Origin: Oehlia diaphana
Taxonomy: Eukaryota; Glomeromycota; Glomeromycetes; Glomerales; Glomeraceae
DNA: 10,159 bases
Direction of reading: 5' to 3'
Assembly (NCBI GenBank): GCA_003833135.1
Contig: QZLH01000233.1
Coordinates: 113,713-123,871, forward strand
Each line of letters begins with the position of its first letter. Position 1 is the first letter of the stretch. Shown here one piece after another: positions 1-6,759 of this stretch. The notes beneath the pieces are model-generated. The model saw only the letters and a program-made list of their open reading frames with translations. It made no database searches and had not been told where the DNA came from. The translations under genes and the position numbers were made by a program.

Positions 1-150
1 AAGATGCTGATCCCCCATCTTTGGTATTGATTTGCTGATTATATAAATACATTTCGAATCAAGCTTTTCTATTTTAGTACGATCGGCAACCAACAAATCT
101 TTTAGTGTTTTAATAAAATAAGAAACCTCTCTTTTGATTAAAAAAATTAA
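1..150 (-). CDS. Partial unidentified open frame running off the left edge
   Basis: On the minus strand one frame is open from position 150 to the first base, about 50 codons, in DNA where other frames stop often. From about position 131 the peptide is mixed and charged (pieces such as REVSYFIKTLKDLL and IPKMGDQHL), unlike the Ile/Lys/Asn/Phe-rich translation of the AT background. A possible splice acceptor (AAAAG) sits at 132-135, just where the sequence turns into a poly-A/T tract, so this may be an internal or last exon. I see no start codon and do not recognise the family. The 3' end lies outside the window. It could be a chance open stretch, but base composition and residue mix favour coding or former coding DNA. 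Confidence 0.35.
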
Positions 151-226
151 TTAAAAAAAAATATAACATAAATAAACTTTCATTTTTTTTTTTAATTATT
201 AATTAAATAAATAATAATAAAATACT

Positions 227-510
227 ATGACAGCAAAGCTCACCTTTATCTATGTAATTCACTCAGTTGTTGAACACGATACTGACGATAGTAATAATTT
301 TATTGTGAAAGAAGCTATTGTTTTTGTGAGAAAAGAAGATAATACAACAATGAACCTAATAATTGCTTTTTTTTACAAAAATTCCTTCAGTTCCAAAATG
401 GATTCCAGATTTTATGTCTGGTGATGTACTCAGATTTACGGGAAAATTTGCTCTTTGTGAAGATTCCTCATAATGATATTTTAGAGGTAATTCATAAACT
501 TTCAAATTAA
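227..510 (+). pseudogene. Frameshifted small coding remnant, possibly OB-fold-like
   Basis: From the ATG at 227 the frame gives a protein-like segment with alternating hydrophobic and charged residues (KLTFIYVIHSVVEH, then NNFIVKEAIVFV). It runs through a T8/A5 homopolymer at 367-382. After that, the convincing continuation is in another frame, with IPSVPKWIPDF and GDVLRFTGKFAL, stopping at 471-473. A third frame then offers HNDILEV to a stop at 508-510. Frame changes at homopolymers suggest a decayed gene or sequencing errors. The alternative is an intron 326-390 (donor GTGAG, CTAAT at 356-360, acceptor CTTCAG), which joins 33 codons in phase to 391-510 for 72 residues, but the second half then looks less protein-like. 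The strand pattern loosely resembles a nucleic-acid-binding OB fold; that is inference, and no family is assigned. Confidence 0.45.
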
Positions 511-917
511 ATAATTAAATTATTTAAATAAAAAAAAAAATATAGTAGTACTATAAAAAATTTAGACCTTAGGTTTATAAGAAACGAAAATTTTTTTCGT
601 ATATGAGAATTTTTTGTGTTACGTGATCGACATCAATTTTCAACCATTTTGAAAACGGCAATAAATATAACGTTAAGGATGATCTTTTAATAAACAAAAA
701 TTATTGCTGAAACATAGAAAAAATGTAATTTCACTTTAACTCAATAAATAAAAAAATAATTTACATAAAATTTAAATTTTAATTTAATTAAAAATACATA
801 AAATAAACACATAAAAGCACCTTTCTACAAACAAAACTCCGCAACTATAAATAACACATTTATTAAATTTTTAATTAATTGAAGAGTGTGCCAACTTGTC
901 TCCTGATTCTTCCCTAG
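511..917. other. AT-rich intergenic stretch without a gene
   Basis: No frame of useful length or composition is open here. The stretch consists of A/T runs around a slightly more complex island at about 590-690. That island holds two small inverted repeats: ACGAAAA with TTTTCGT near 583-600, and TTTTCAA with TTGAAAA near 637-656. Neither is strong enough to assign a role. Confidence 0.4.
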
Positions 918-1060
918 TTAATATATAAAAGCCCGTCGAAAATAATCATAGATTGCCGATCATTTTGTACCGTTGAGTGGTGGACCGGCAATTAATATAT
1001 AAGGGAAGCCAGTCAAGCCACATCAGTGGCACAACCAAGCCACCATTTTTTTTTTTTGCT
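918..1060 (+). promoter_or_regulatory. Promoter-like island with two TATA strings and inverted repeats
   Basis: This island is richer in G and C than its surroundings. The 11-mer TTAATATATAA occurs at 918-928 and again at 992-1002, each with a TATA-like core. Between them ATTGCCGATC (952-961) pairs with GACCGGCAAT (983-992) with one mismatch. Downstream GCCAC (1017-1021) and GTGGC (1026-1030) form a perfect hairpin with a 4-nt loop, followed by a T12 run at 1047-1058. No good open frame starts within several hundred bases downstream, so the transcript, if any, is unknown. A core promoter or a decayed small repeat are both possible. Confidence 0.3.
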
Positions 1061-1177
1061 TATGTTTTTTATTTTTTTTATTTTCTCTAATAATAAAATT
1101 TATTAAAATATAGTGTTAAATATATATTATATATATGGAAAAGATATTATAATTTTTTTTTCTAAAAAATAAATTAT

Positions 1178-1280
1178 TAAAAAATACCTTATTTCGTTAA
1201 AAGAATATTATATTTTCGTTAAAAAGTATTTTATTTCATTAATAAATTCTTTATTTCCATTAAAAAAAATACTCTTTGCA
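1178..1280 (+). repeat. Degenerate 20-22 bp tandem repeat
   Basis: Five imperfect units run head to tail at 1179-1198, 1199-1220, 1221-1240, 1241-1261 and 1262-1280. Each is an A run, a TATT/TACT core, a short T run and TTTCGTT, which degrades to TTTCATT and TTCCATT. The repeating string is roughly AAAAAATATTTTATTTCGTT. No coding potential is seen. Confidence 0.6.
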
Positions 1281-1354
1281 AAATAAAAAAGACACACCTC
1301 TTTTGAAGTCTCTTAAGCCACTTTGCACTAATTTAGGAAACTAGTAATGCTTCA

Positions 1355-1480
1355 TTCAGTTATGTCTTCTTTTTCATGTCTTATCTTTTGTGTTTTCTCT
1401 TTCTTTAAGTCTTCACTTTCCTTGTCTTCTCTTTCATGTCTTCTTTTTTTCTTAAAATTTCTTTTTTCCTTCTTTACTTT
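1355..1480 (+). repeat. Pyrimidine-rich imperfect repeat tract
   Basis: The plus strand here is nearly all C and T with recurring words TCTTCTTTTTCATGTCTT and TCTTCTCTTTCATGTCTT. These are two near-identical copies plus partial ones such as CTTCACTTTCCTTGTCTT. It is a simple-sequence tract rather than a gene. The 1281-1586 interval otherwise shows nothing identifiable. Confidence 0.5.
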
Positions 1481-1586
1481 AATGAATCTTATACCACTTC
1501 TTCAATCTCTAGTTGATTATTAAATTATACTTGATACTACTTATTTAATATCTGAATGTTACCACTATTTTATATTGAAAAACTAG

Positions 1587-1988
1587 ATGACAGATGAAAG
1601 TCTCCTAAGAGAACTTTACATTGATCAGGATCGGAGAAGACTAGATAATATATGGATAATACCAACTTCTAGGAAAAATTTAATAGCATACTGGGTCGAC
1701 CAACTGGAGTACCAAAAACGAATAAAGTTAATGTATTACCATCAAGTTCTAACGAAATCACAGATCCTAATGAGATAGTCTCAATAGAAAGTGGTAGAAA
1801 TGGTGAAAAAATATAGACAGAATACGCTGTTTAAAGAAACACCAAAGAATAAAGCTTCTTCTACTAAGAACTACGTTAAATCAGAGGAAGTAATAAACGT
1901 TGTGCAGAAGTTGTGAGAGAAAGGAAAAGATGTAGACAAAGATCAAAGGTGTATTGAGTCAGGAACCAGTCACCCTGGAAAAGAATGA
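1587..1988 (+). pseudogene. Broken unidentified protein-coding remnant
   Basis: Three consecutive segments look like one protein interrupted by frame changes. From the ATG at 1587 the frame reads MTDESLLRELYIDQDRRRLD and continues to about 1693. A second frame then gives GRPTGVPKTNKVNVLP and NEIVSIESGRNGEKI, ending at TAG 1814-1816. The first frame resumes with QNTLFKETPKNKASS and YVKSEEVINVVQKL, meets a TGA at 1914-1916, and continues in frame (EKGKDVDKDQRCIE) to TGA 1986-1988. The residue mix is hydrophilic, rich in Lys, Asn, Ser and acidic residues. The Gly-Arg-Pro core near 1694 resembles an AT-hook, but one short motif is weak evidence. Two frameshifts plus a nonsense codon argue for a pseudogene. 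Part of the pattern could instead come from unrecognised introns. Confidence 0.5.
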
Positions 1989-2130
1989 ACTAATCTGAAG
2001 ATGATCACAGCAATTATTTTTTTAATTTTTTTTTTAATCGGGATGGACTCTTTTGTTTGAAGACAAAGTTCGTAATAAGGCACCAATTTCAATAAAATAA
2101 TTTCGTACTATTACCTAAAGCTTATCAACA

Positions 2131-2364
2131 ATGTTGGAGAATATAAAAGTACTAAATGTACCAGAAGCGGAATCTAATTCCTACAACAATAAGAATCGAA
2201 AATTCGAAATAGGTATAGAAGGAAGATGGGTAATAAAGGGGTAAGTGAGGAGGAGTTGAATGAATATAATCGAACGAATTTTTCTTGTACACAGAGACTT
2301 CTCGGAAAAGGATACGAACATTCGGAATAAGAAGGCAAAAACTGTGAACAAGTCTCAGATTTAG
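2131..2364 (+). CDS. Possible tiny two-exon gene or coding remnant
   Basis: An ATG at 2131 opens a hydrophilic frame (MLENIKVLNVPEAESN and onward) that reaches a consensus donor GTAAGT at 2241-2246. Splicing to the acceptor ACACAG ending at 2294 gives a 54-nt intron and keeps the frame. The product would be about 59 residues ending at TAG 2362-2364, Lys/Asn-rich with no known motif. A competing reading goes straight through the intron in another frame from ATG 2226 (GVSEEELNEYNRTNF), with a stop at 2328-2330 and readthrough-like continuation to 2390. This looks equally coding-like and suggests a frameshifted older gene, perhaps the continuation of the remnant at 1587-1988. Only one reading can be right. 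I do not recognise a family. Confidence 0.3.
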
Positions 2365-2390
2365 AAATTAGTGGTTGCTTACTTAGATAG

Positions 2391-2797
2391 TTACGATTTT
2401 AATATAGTTTAGATTACAGTAGACCTTAGTTTTTTTAGAAGAAAGTTGGGTATATATATATTTGTAAAAAATCGATTATTTATCGTATACATAAAAACGA
2501 TTCAATTTTACAGTTAAGTATCGCGAATATTTTATTATATAAATAAAAAAGTTTTTTAGCACGATAAGAATTTATAATAAATATTTACTACCAGAAAATG
2601 GGAACCCTTACGCTTATAACATAATATATAGTTTGACAATTTAAGCTTTTAAAAAAGAGTATGATGAATAATGATTTCAATTATGCGTTTAATTTATGTA
2701 ATAATGCAAAATCATATGTTTTTGAACTGTCTTTCTTTGTATAATATTCAAAAGGTAATATATTCGGCGTTACTTTTTGTTTTTTTTAAAAATTTGA
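2391..2797. other. AT-rich stretch without a supported plus-strand gene
   Basis: Only T- and A-rich sequence is seen. A 65-codon open stretch at 2671-2868 translates to Ile/Leu/Phe/Tyr-rich residues typical of random AT-rich DNA. It overlaps the probable 3' untranslated region of the minus-strand gene, so it is not called. Confidence 0.4.
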
Positions 2798-2803
2798 TTT
2801 ATT
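2798..2803 (-). terminator. Candidate poly(A) signal of the zinc-ribbon-like gene
   Basis: On the minus strand AATAAA lies about 107 nt downstream of the TAG at 2910-2912 and is followed by further A- and T-rich sequence. This is a plausible eukaryotic cleavage/polyadenylation signal, but the hexamer is common in DNA of this composition. Confidence 0.35.
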
Positions 2804-2909
2804 TCATTCTAAATATGTTCTGCACATGTAAAAATCACAAGGAAAGAAAGATAAAACTGACTAGTTAAAAAAGAATGGTAATTATAAAATCCTTAAAAAG
2901 AAATTACAA

Positions 2910-3519
2910 CTAAATTATAGTGCATGAATCATCAGTTGCTTCAATCGTAAGTTCACGCCATGGAACAAGGTGTTCATTCGAAGAATCAAAAGTAGTGTAT
3001 CCAGTACTAGAAGCGGTAGTCCACCCACTATCAAACTTATTGCTGTTTCTCTCCTGGTATCCATAATATCTATATCGAGTTTTATAAAAACCACAAGTTT
3101 CCTCATTAAAATTCCATCCACAAAGAGGACACTTGCAGAGATATGAATCAATACAAAATTTGAAAACCCGAAAACCTAGTGGCTTAATAACTCGACTACT
3201 ATTATAAGCTGCACAAGAAGGGTTTTTGCAATATCCTAAGTAAATACGTTAGTAAAATAATCTATATCGAAGTAAGTATAATTTAATCTGTAAATGTATA
3301 TTTTTTTATATGTATACCTTCAACATTTAAACCTGGTTCATAATATCTCCATCTAGGCGCGTCTGAACTAGGTGGTTTCGTTATCATACCAGAAAAGTCC
3401 GTGAAATTCCGAGGAGAGGTCATAATTGAACATGAACTTTTTGCGTATTGTACTTGTTGTACTTGTTGTCGGGAATAATACCCAGTTTTTTTTTCATCAT
3501 CATCAGGATCATACGGCAT
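2910..3519 (-). CDS. Two-exon gene for a zinc-ribbon-like protein
   Basis: Exon 1 runs 3519-3318 and exon 2 runs 3235-2910, separated by an 82-nt intron (3317-3236). The intron has donor GTATAC, branch string ACTAAC and acceptor CTTAG. Splicing gives 528 nt, exactly 175 codons plus stop. The N-terminal 50 residues are polar and probably disordered (acidic DPDDDEKK, then a Gln-rich QQVQQVQ). The core begins at APRWRYYEPGLNVEGYC (residues 54-70). It carries C70-x4-C75 and C101-x-C103-x2-C106, with C115 in TCGFY, followed by a Tyr/Arg-rich YKTRYRYYGYQ strand. This paired-Cys layout is a zinc-ribbon-type fold. From memory, the GLN-x-EG-x-C core resembles a domain found in many uncharacterised fungal and protist proteins and greatly expanded in Glomeromycotina, but I cannot name a Pfam entry. 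No signal peptide or membrane segment is seen. Function is unknown; a binding or adaptor role is inference only. Confidence 0.85.
3236..3317 (-). other. Intron of the zinc-ribbon-like gene
   Basis: The minus-strand sequence begins GTATAC and ends TTACTTAG, with ACTAAC about 15-20 nt before the acceptor. It splits the Gly68 codon (G from exon 1, GA from exon 2). Without removal, the first frame stops ten codons after Glu67. The Cys motif and the match to a total length divisible by three both require this splice. Confidence 0.85.
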
Positions 3520-3523
3520 TTTT

Positions 3524-3718
3524 CTTAAAAAGGTATAACAAGAAATATTAATTTTATCCGCGACTTGTTTAGTATAAAGTGGATATAGAATATATATATA
3601 AAAAATTCTTCAAAAATTTATTTATGTACAGTCTAAGGTTGTTTTCAGAGTAATTGACATTTCTTTTTTGTTTTTTCTATTACGAAAGAAAAATAAAAAA
3701 TATTATTTAATAACATAC
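3524..3718 (-). other. Possible 5' leader intron
   Basis: On the minus strand CAAG followed by GTATGTT (donor at 3718-3713) is a consensus 5' splice site on the transcript strand of the zinc-ribbon-like gene. A weak acceptor TTTTTAAG ends at about 3524, just before the ATG. This would place a noncoding exon upstream of 3718. The acceptor is poor and no branch string stands out, so this is tentative. Confidence 0.2.
3588..3602 (-). promoter_or_regulatory. Candidate TATA element
   Basis: On the minus strand a run of alternating T and A, followed by TTCTATATCC, lies about 70-80 nt upstream of the ATG at 3519. It is the best core-promoter candidate for this gene if transcription starts close to the ATG. 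A competing view is that this stretch lies in a 5' leader intron whose donor is at 3718. Confidence 0.3.
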
Positions 3719-3806
3719 CTTGCTTTTTCGAAAGGATTTTATTAGAAAAAAAAATTAGAATCAAATGGGAAAATAAGAAGAATATACAGTATAAGAAACT
3801 AATTTA

Positions 3807-4245
3807 CATAACTCTACCTCCGAAATCTTACATCATAAAATGATTAAACAGGCAATGCATGCCAAGCCTACAATCTAAAAAAAGAACAATATTAATGACT
3901 TTATTTATTATGATCACGTAAAGTTTCAGCCAGTTCCAAATTAGTATATAAATATTGCAAAATTTGATTAAAATTAGTCGCACAATTTCGTTAATTTTGC
4001 TAAAAAGTTCTACCTCCGAAATTTTACACCATATAATGATTAAAAAGGAAAAAAAAGAACAATATAAATTTTAGCCAGTTCCAAGTTATCTAATCTAATC
4101 ATTAAGTTCTAAGATTTAGAACGCCATTTCGAAAAAAATTTCACGAAAAAGTACTATCTCCGTAATCTTATACCATAAAATGATTAAAAAGGCAATGTCG
4201 AAATGTCAAACTTACAGTCTAAAAAAAGAACAATATTAATAAATT
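3807..4245 (+). repeat. Three diverged tandem copies upstream of the zinc-ribbon-like gene
   Basis: Three copies start at about 3807, 4003 and 4147. Each opens with CTACCTCCGAAAT or CTATCTCCGTAAT, continues with an ATAATGATTAAAAAGG-like block, then AAAAAAAGAACAATAT. Copies 1 and 2 also share AGCCAGTTCCAA further on (ending near 3943 and 4088). Copy 2 lacks about 30 bp between AAGG and AAAAAGAAC that copies 1 and 3 keep. Spacings are about 196 and 144 bp. Stops in all frames rule out coding. The array sits upstream of the minus-strand gene, so it could affect its expression; that is inference. Confidence 0.75.
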
Positions 4246-4883
4246 AATGAAATTAATGATTACTCGGCCGCAATAATCGAGTAAAATATGGTTAAATATA
4301 TTCGATTTAACAATGATCGAATAATATTATTCGATTTATGCACATTTTATTCTACTATTGAAAATAGTTTTACACTTTAACATTACTTTATTATAATTTA
4401 TAACTTTCATGATTTTACATTTATTACATTAATATTGTTTATTAAAGATTTCATGTTTCATAACTACTCGTAATTTAATAAAGTAGTAGAAGGAGAGATA
4501 GCCGCTCTTTAGTCTCAATACCAAGTGTAACGTAAAATTATCACTTATTATAAAATACGTCCATCGTTGGCGATAGAATGCAGTCTTAAATACAAAATTT
4601 TTCGTTAATATAGTCTATATCATGATAAATTGTAGGATTAGAAACAAGTTAAATTAAAAATTGATGATAAAGGTACTATTGCTATGAGTTCAACAGTGAT
4701 TATTATAATCTTTGCCGTATGCAACTTGAAACATACCTCTTATTTTTTGTAATATTCGTCTCAACTATTAGATTTTCATTTACTGACGTTATTGGTTAAG
4801 GCCATTATAGCCTTTTTAAGAAATCTGACGATCCAACGTTAATTTAATCAGTACTGTGCATCAGTAAATTTTTTGATATGCAG
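4246..4883. other. AT-rich stretch without a gene
   Basis: No coding frame is seen. Small palindromic pieces occur: TACTCG (4261-4266) with CGAGTA (4278-4283), and a cluster of ATTCGAT/ATCGAAT words at about 4299-4340. AAGGC and GCCTT pair near 4798-4815. None amounts to a recognised element. Confidence 0.4.
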
Positions 4884-4960
4884 ATCCATAAATTTCTATA
4901 GAATCCTTGATTTTATGGATTCCTTAAAAATCCCTTAAATTATAGGATTCTTAATAAAAA
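4884..4960 (+). repeat. GAATCC/GGATTC palindromic cluster
   Basis: ATCCATAAA (4884-4892) pairs perfectly with TTTATGGAT (4912-4920), and nested inside GAATCC (4901-4906) pairs with GGATTC (4917-4922). More GGATTC-type words follow to about 4955. The segment 4887-4908 matches, in inverted orientation, the one at 7567-7589 (see findings), where a similar cluster of GGATCC/GGATTC words occurs. Confidence 0.5.
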
Positions 4961-5019
4961 AAACCTTCATTTAAGTATCTTATATAATTATTTTTACAAT
5001 TTCACGTAAAAATGATTTA

Positions 5020-5041
5020 CAAATCTGCGTGATCAGATTTG
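5020..5041. repeat. Perfect 8-bp-arm hairpin
   Basis: CAAATCTG (5020-5027) and CAGATTTG (5034-5041) are exact reverse complements around a 6-nt loop CGTGAT. It lies about 50 bp left of the MITE-like element. No function can be assigned. Confidence 0.5.
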
Positions 5042-5088
5042 GCAATATCATATGATTTGCAAAAAAAAAATCCTTTTTTTCATGAGGT

Positions 5089-5221
5089 TCCTTAACGTAC
5101 GCACCGTGCGTACGTACATCCTACCAGAGTTTAGGAGTTATGCATCTGCACGTGATAGCGTTAAACTTAACTCCGGCTGGTGCGTACGTTAATATCGTAC
5201 ACATGATGCGTAAGTTAAGGA
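5089..5221. mobile_element. MITE-like element with terminal inverted repeats
   Basis: The left end TCCTTAACGTACGCACC and the reverse complement of the right end, TCCTTAACTTACGCATC, match at 15 of 17 bases and define a 133-bp unit. Internal symmetry adds to this. TTAACGTACGCACC (5092-5105) is perfectly complementary to GGTGCGTACGTTAA (5179-5192), and 5096-5114 is a 19-bp palindrome with a single central base. No open frame is present. Such structure is typical of a nonautonomous DNA transposon or foldback element. No clear target-site duplication is visible at the immediate ends, although both flanks carry TTTTTTCAT. Its GC content stands out from the AT-rich surroundings. Confidence 0.65.
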
Positions 5222-5450
5222 TGCTCTTTTTTCATTATGCGTAATTTCTCTTCACTTCACGCACTTCACGTATTCTTCTCTTCCCCTTCATACATTTTTT
5301 CCTTCCCCCTTTTACATGTTTCCTATACCTTCCTTTTATTCTCTTTTTCACGCATTCTCTTCCCCTTTTACATGTTTTATCTTTATTTCCTTCTTTTTTT
5401 TCCTTAATTCCGCGTTAATAGAATATACCTACCAACTATTTTTGAAAAAT
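5222..5450 (+). repeat. Pyrimidine-rich tract with a 56-bp duplication
   Basis: The plus strand is dominated by C and T. CCCCTTTTACATGTTT occurs at 5306-5321 and 5362-5377, and flanking words such as TTCACGTATTC/TTCACGCATTC and CTCTTCCCCTT also repeat, so the tract arose by local duplication. No gene is seen through 5572. Confidence 0.5.
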
Positions 5451-5572
5451 AATTATTGTATTTTATTTTTCAAATTAATTTTTTGAAACTTTTTTTTAAT
5501 GGTTAACTTTTAGACGGCTCTTCAGTTCTTTAGACGTGGCATTTAGCAAGTATTTTTTTTCTTTATTTTTCT

Positions 5573-5850
5573 TTATTTTAATGAACATATCTAATTGTTC
5601 ATTTTCTCTTTTTTTTAGGTAATTTTCTGGGCGTGAAATAAGTAAGTAAAAACTTTAGCAATTTGTTTTTATTGAAACAAACATTATTAATTGTTCGTTT
5701 TTTTCTTTTTTTAGATTTTTTTTGGGATTCTGGGTGTGAATATCTGGAAAGTAAAATAAAAAAAACCAATTTTTTATTTTAACAAACATTTTTTCTAATT
5801 GTTCGTTTTTTCATTTTTTTTAGGTATTTTTTGCGTCTCTAGGCGACGTG
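5573..5850 (+). repeat. Three tandem modules resembling intron 3' ends plus short exons
   Basis: AATTGTTC recurs at 5593, 5689 and 5797, each time followed by a long T-rich tract ending in TAG at 5618, 5714 and 5823. The sequence after each TAG contains GGGCGTGAAA, GGGTGTGAAT or GCGACGTGAAA. Between modules lie donors GTAAGT (5642) and GTAAAA (5751), so potential introns 5642-5714 and 5751-5823 are both 73 nt. The potential exons are 23 and 36 nt. CTAAT before the T-tract could act as a branch point. These are duplicated exon-intron modules or a satellite that happens to look like one. Spliced products have not been shown. Confidence 0.55.
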
Positions 5851-5922
5851 AAAATCTGCTTTTTTACTTGATGGCTTATGGTTACTGGACTTATTAACTC
5901 TGGACTTTAAATATGGATTCGG

Positions 5923-6007
5923 ATATGTATTTAGGAAATGTAGAAGTTTTTTATTTTTATTTATGCAAGGAATTTTAATACTAATCTCTTATAGTTTGTT
6001 TTTGTAG
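5923..6007 (+). other. Putative intron with a degraded donor
   Basis: TACTAAT (5979-5985) lies 22 nt before acceptor TTTTTGTAG, which ends at 6007. The following codons (from 6008) open directly into the coding island. Aligned to the related module at 6806, the donor position reads ATATGT (5923-5928) rather than GTATGT. A weaker GTATTT at 5927 would give an 81-nt intron. Confidence 0.35.
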
Positions 6008-6620
6008 GGTTTGCTTGAAACCAAATTAGACCTGGACACGCCTGACCGTGATCATGCTCTGCACGAATTTCCTGTTCAACGTCACAATGATATTGGATGT
6101 GGATCCAAGTGGTTCTTCGCTCCCGTTCATTCTATCCCTCTACTCAGACCTGCTCTTCTCTCTCCAATTACTCTTTCTCCTCATGGGACGACGATGTACT
6201 TGCTCCTGAAATTACCTATCATGCTGACGATCCCAGATCTCTTAATCAATCAAATCAATCAAACTCTCGATCATGTTCTCAGTCGTAAGGATACTATTTT
6301 AAATCACTCAACCAGCTCATCTCTTCCCCTTTGCAACAATTACAATACAATACTACTCCTTCTTTGTTGCTCTCCGGTCAAGGTTCCTCACCTTCCCAAC
6401 ATTAATTTTATCCTCCCTACTGTATTCAACTTATCAGTGTGTTTAATGATGGACAACGTTAATGATAATTTCGATTTGAATAATTTCACTCCTTCCACTC
6501 TTCCTCCTTCTTCTACTGATTTGCTCACTTTCGCTCATCTCCCAGTGGTTAAAATGGTAGATGATCGTTATTTGTTTGTTCCGCTGTTTTTAATCAAGCA
6601 GATATGTAATATTAAAGTAC
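6008..6620 (+). pseudogene. Decayed coding island rich in Ser, Asn and Gln
   Basis: This stretch is visibly richer in C and G than its flanks. From the acceptor at 6007 one frame gives LLETKLDLDTPDRDHALHEF to about 6095. The plausible continuation is then in another frame, with SSLSNYSFSSWDDDVLAPE and SLNQSNQSNSRSCSQS to TAA 6286-6288, and after that stop SPLQQLQYNTTPSLLLSGQG to about 6410. The first frame returns with MMDNVNDNFDLNNFTP and LLTFAHLPVVKMVDDRYLF to about 6590. The 219-codon frame open throughout (start TTG 6011) is Leu/Pro-rich in its middle, as expected for a shadow frame in pyrimidine-rich DNA, so I do not accept it whole. Frame changes and an internal stop indicate a pseudogene. 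Ser/Asn/Gln-rich content suggests a disordered protein. No family is recognised. Confidence 0.45.
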
Positions 6621-6644
6621 TGGTTTTTTGTTATTTTTTTGTAG

Positions 6645-6668
6645 TTAAGAGCATTATACTAATATTTT

Positions 6669-6670
<2 letters not shown>
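6645..6670 (+). repeat. Left copy of a direct repeat flanking the poly-T block
   Basis: TTAAGAGCATTATACTAATA and the bases after it match 7134-7159 with about three differences. It directly abuts the 85-T run. It could be one side of a target-site duplication or simply another intron 3' end of the local module family, since it contains TACTAAT. Confidence 0.55.

Positions 6671-6755
<85 letters not shown>
6671..6755 (+). repeat. Uninterrupted run of 85 T
   Basis: All 85 positions are T, followed by GTAGG. On the plus strand it reads as a hugely expanded polypyrimidine tract of a 3' splice site. On the minus strand it reads as a poly(A) tail. The exact length is unreliable because homopolymers are error-prone in sequencing and assembly. 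Confidence 0.85.
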
Positions 6756-6756
<1 letters not shown>

Positions 6757-6759
6757 TAG

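Noticed and set aside
40..75. tRNA B-box-like string TTTCGAATCAA
   Set aside because: It departs from GGTTCGANTCC at several positions, and no A box or cloverleaf can be drawn around it.
1017..1058. Bacterial-type terminator (hairpin plus T run)
   Set aside because: The window shows spliceosomal introns, so a rho-independent terminator is not expected; the T run is 16 nt beyond the stem.
2671..2868. 65-codon plus-strand open frame
   Set aside because: Ile/Leu/Phe/Tyr-rich composition expected of AT-rich noncoding DNA, and it overlaps the probable 3' untranslated region of the minus-strand gene.
2915..3151. 78-codon minus-strand frame inside exon 2
   Set aside because: It is a shadow frame. 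The spliced frame with the cysteine motif covers the same DNA.
6011..6670. 219-codon open frame taken as one intact protein
   Set aside because: It starts at TTG after an acceptor, its middle is Leu/Pro-rich like a shadow frame of pyrimidine-rich DNA, and its tail reads into AT sequence. Other frames carry the more protein-like segments.
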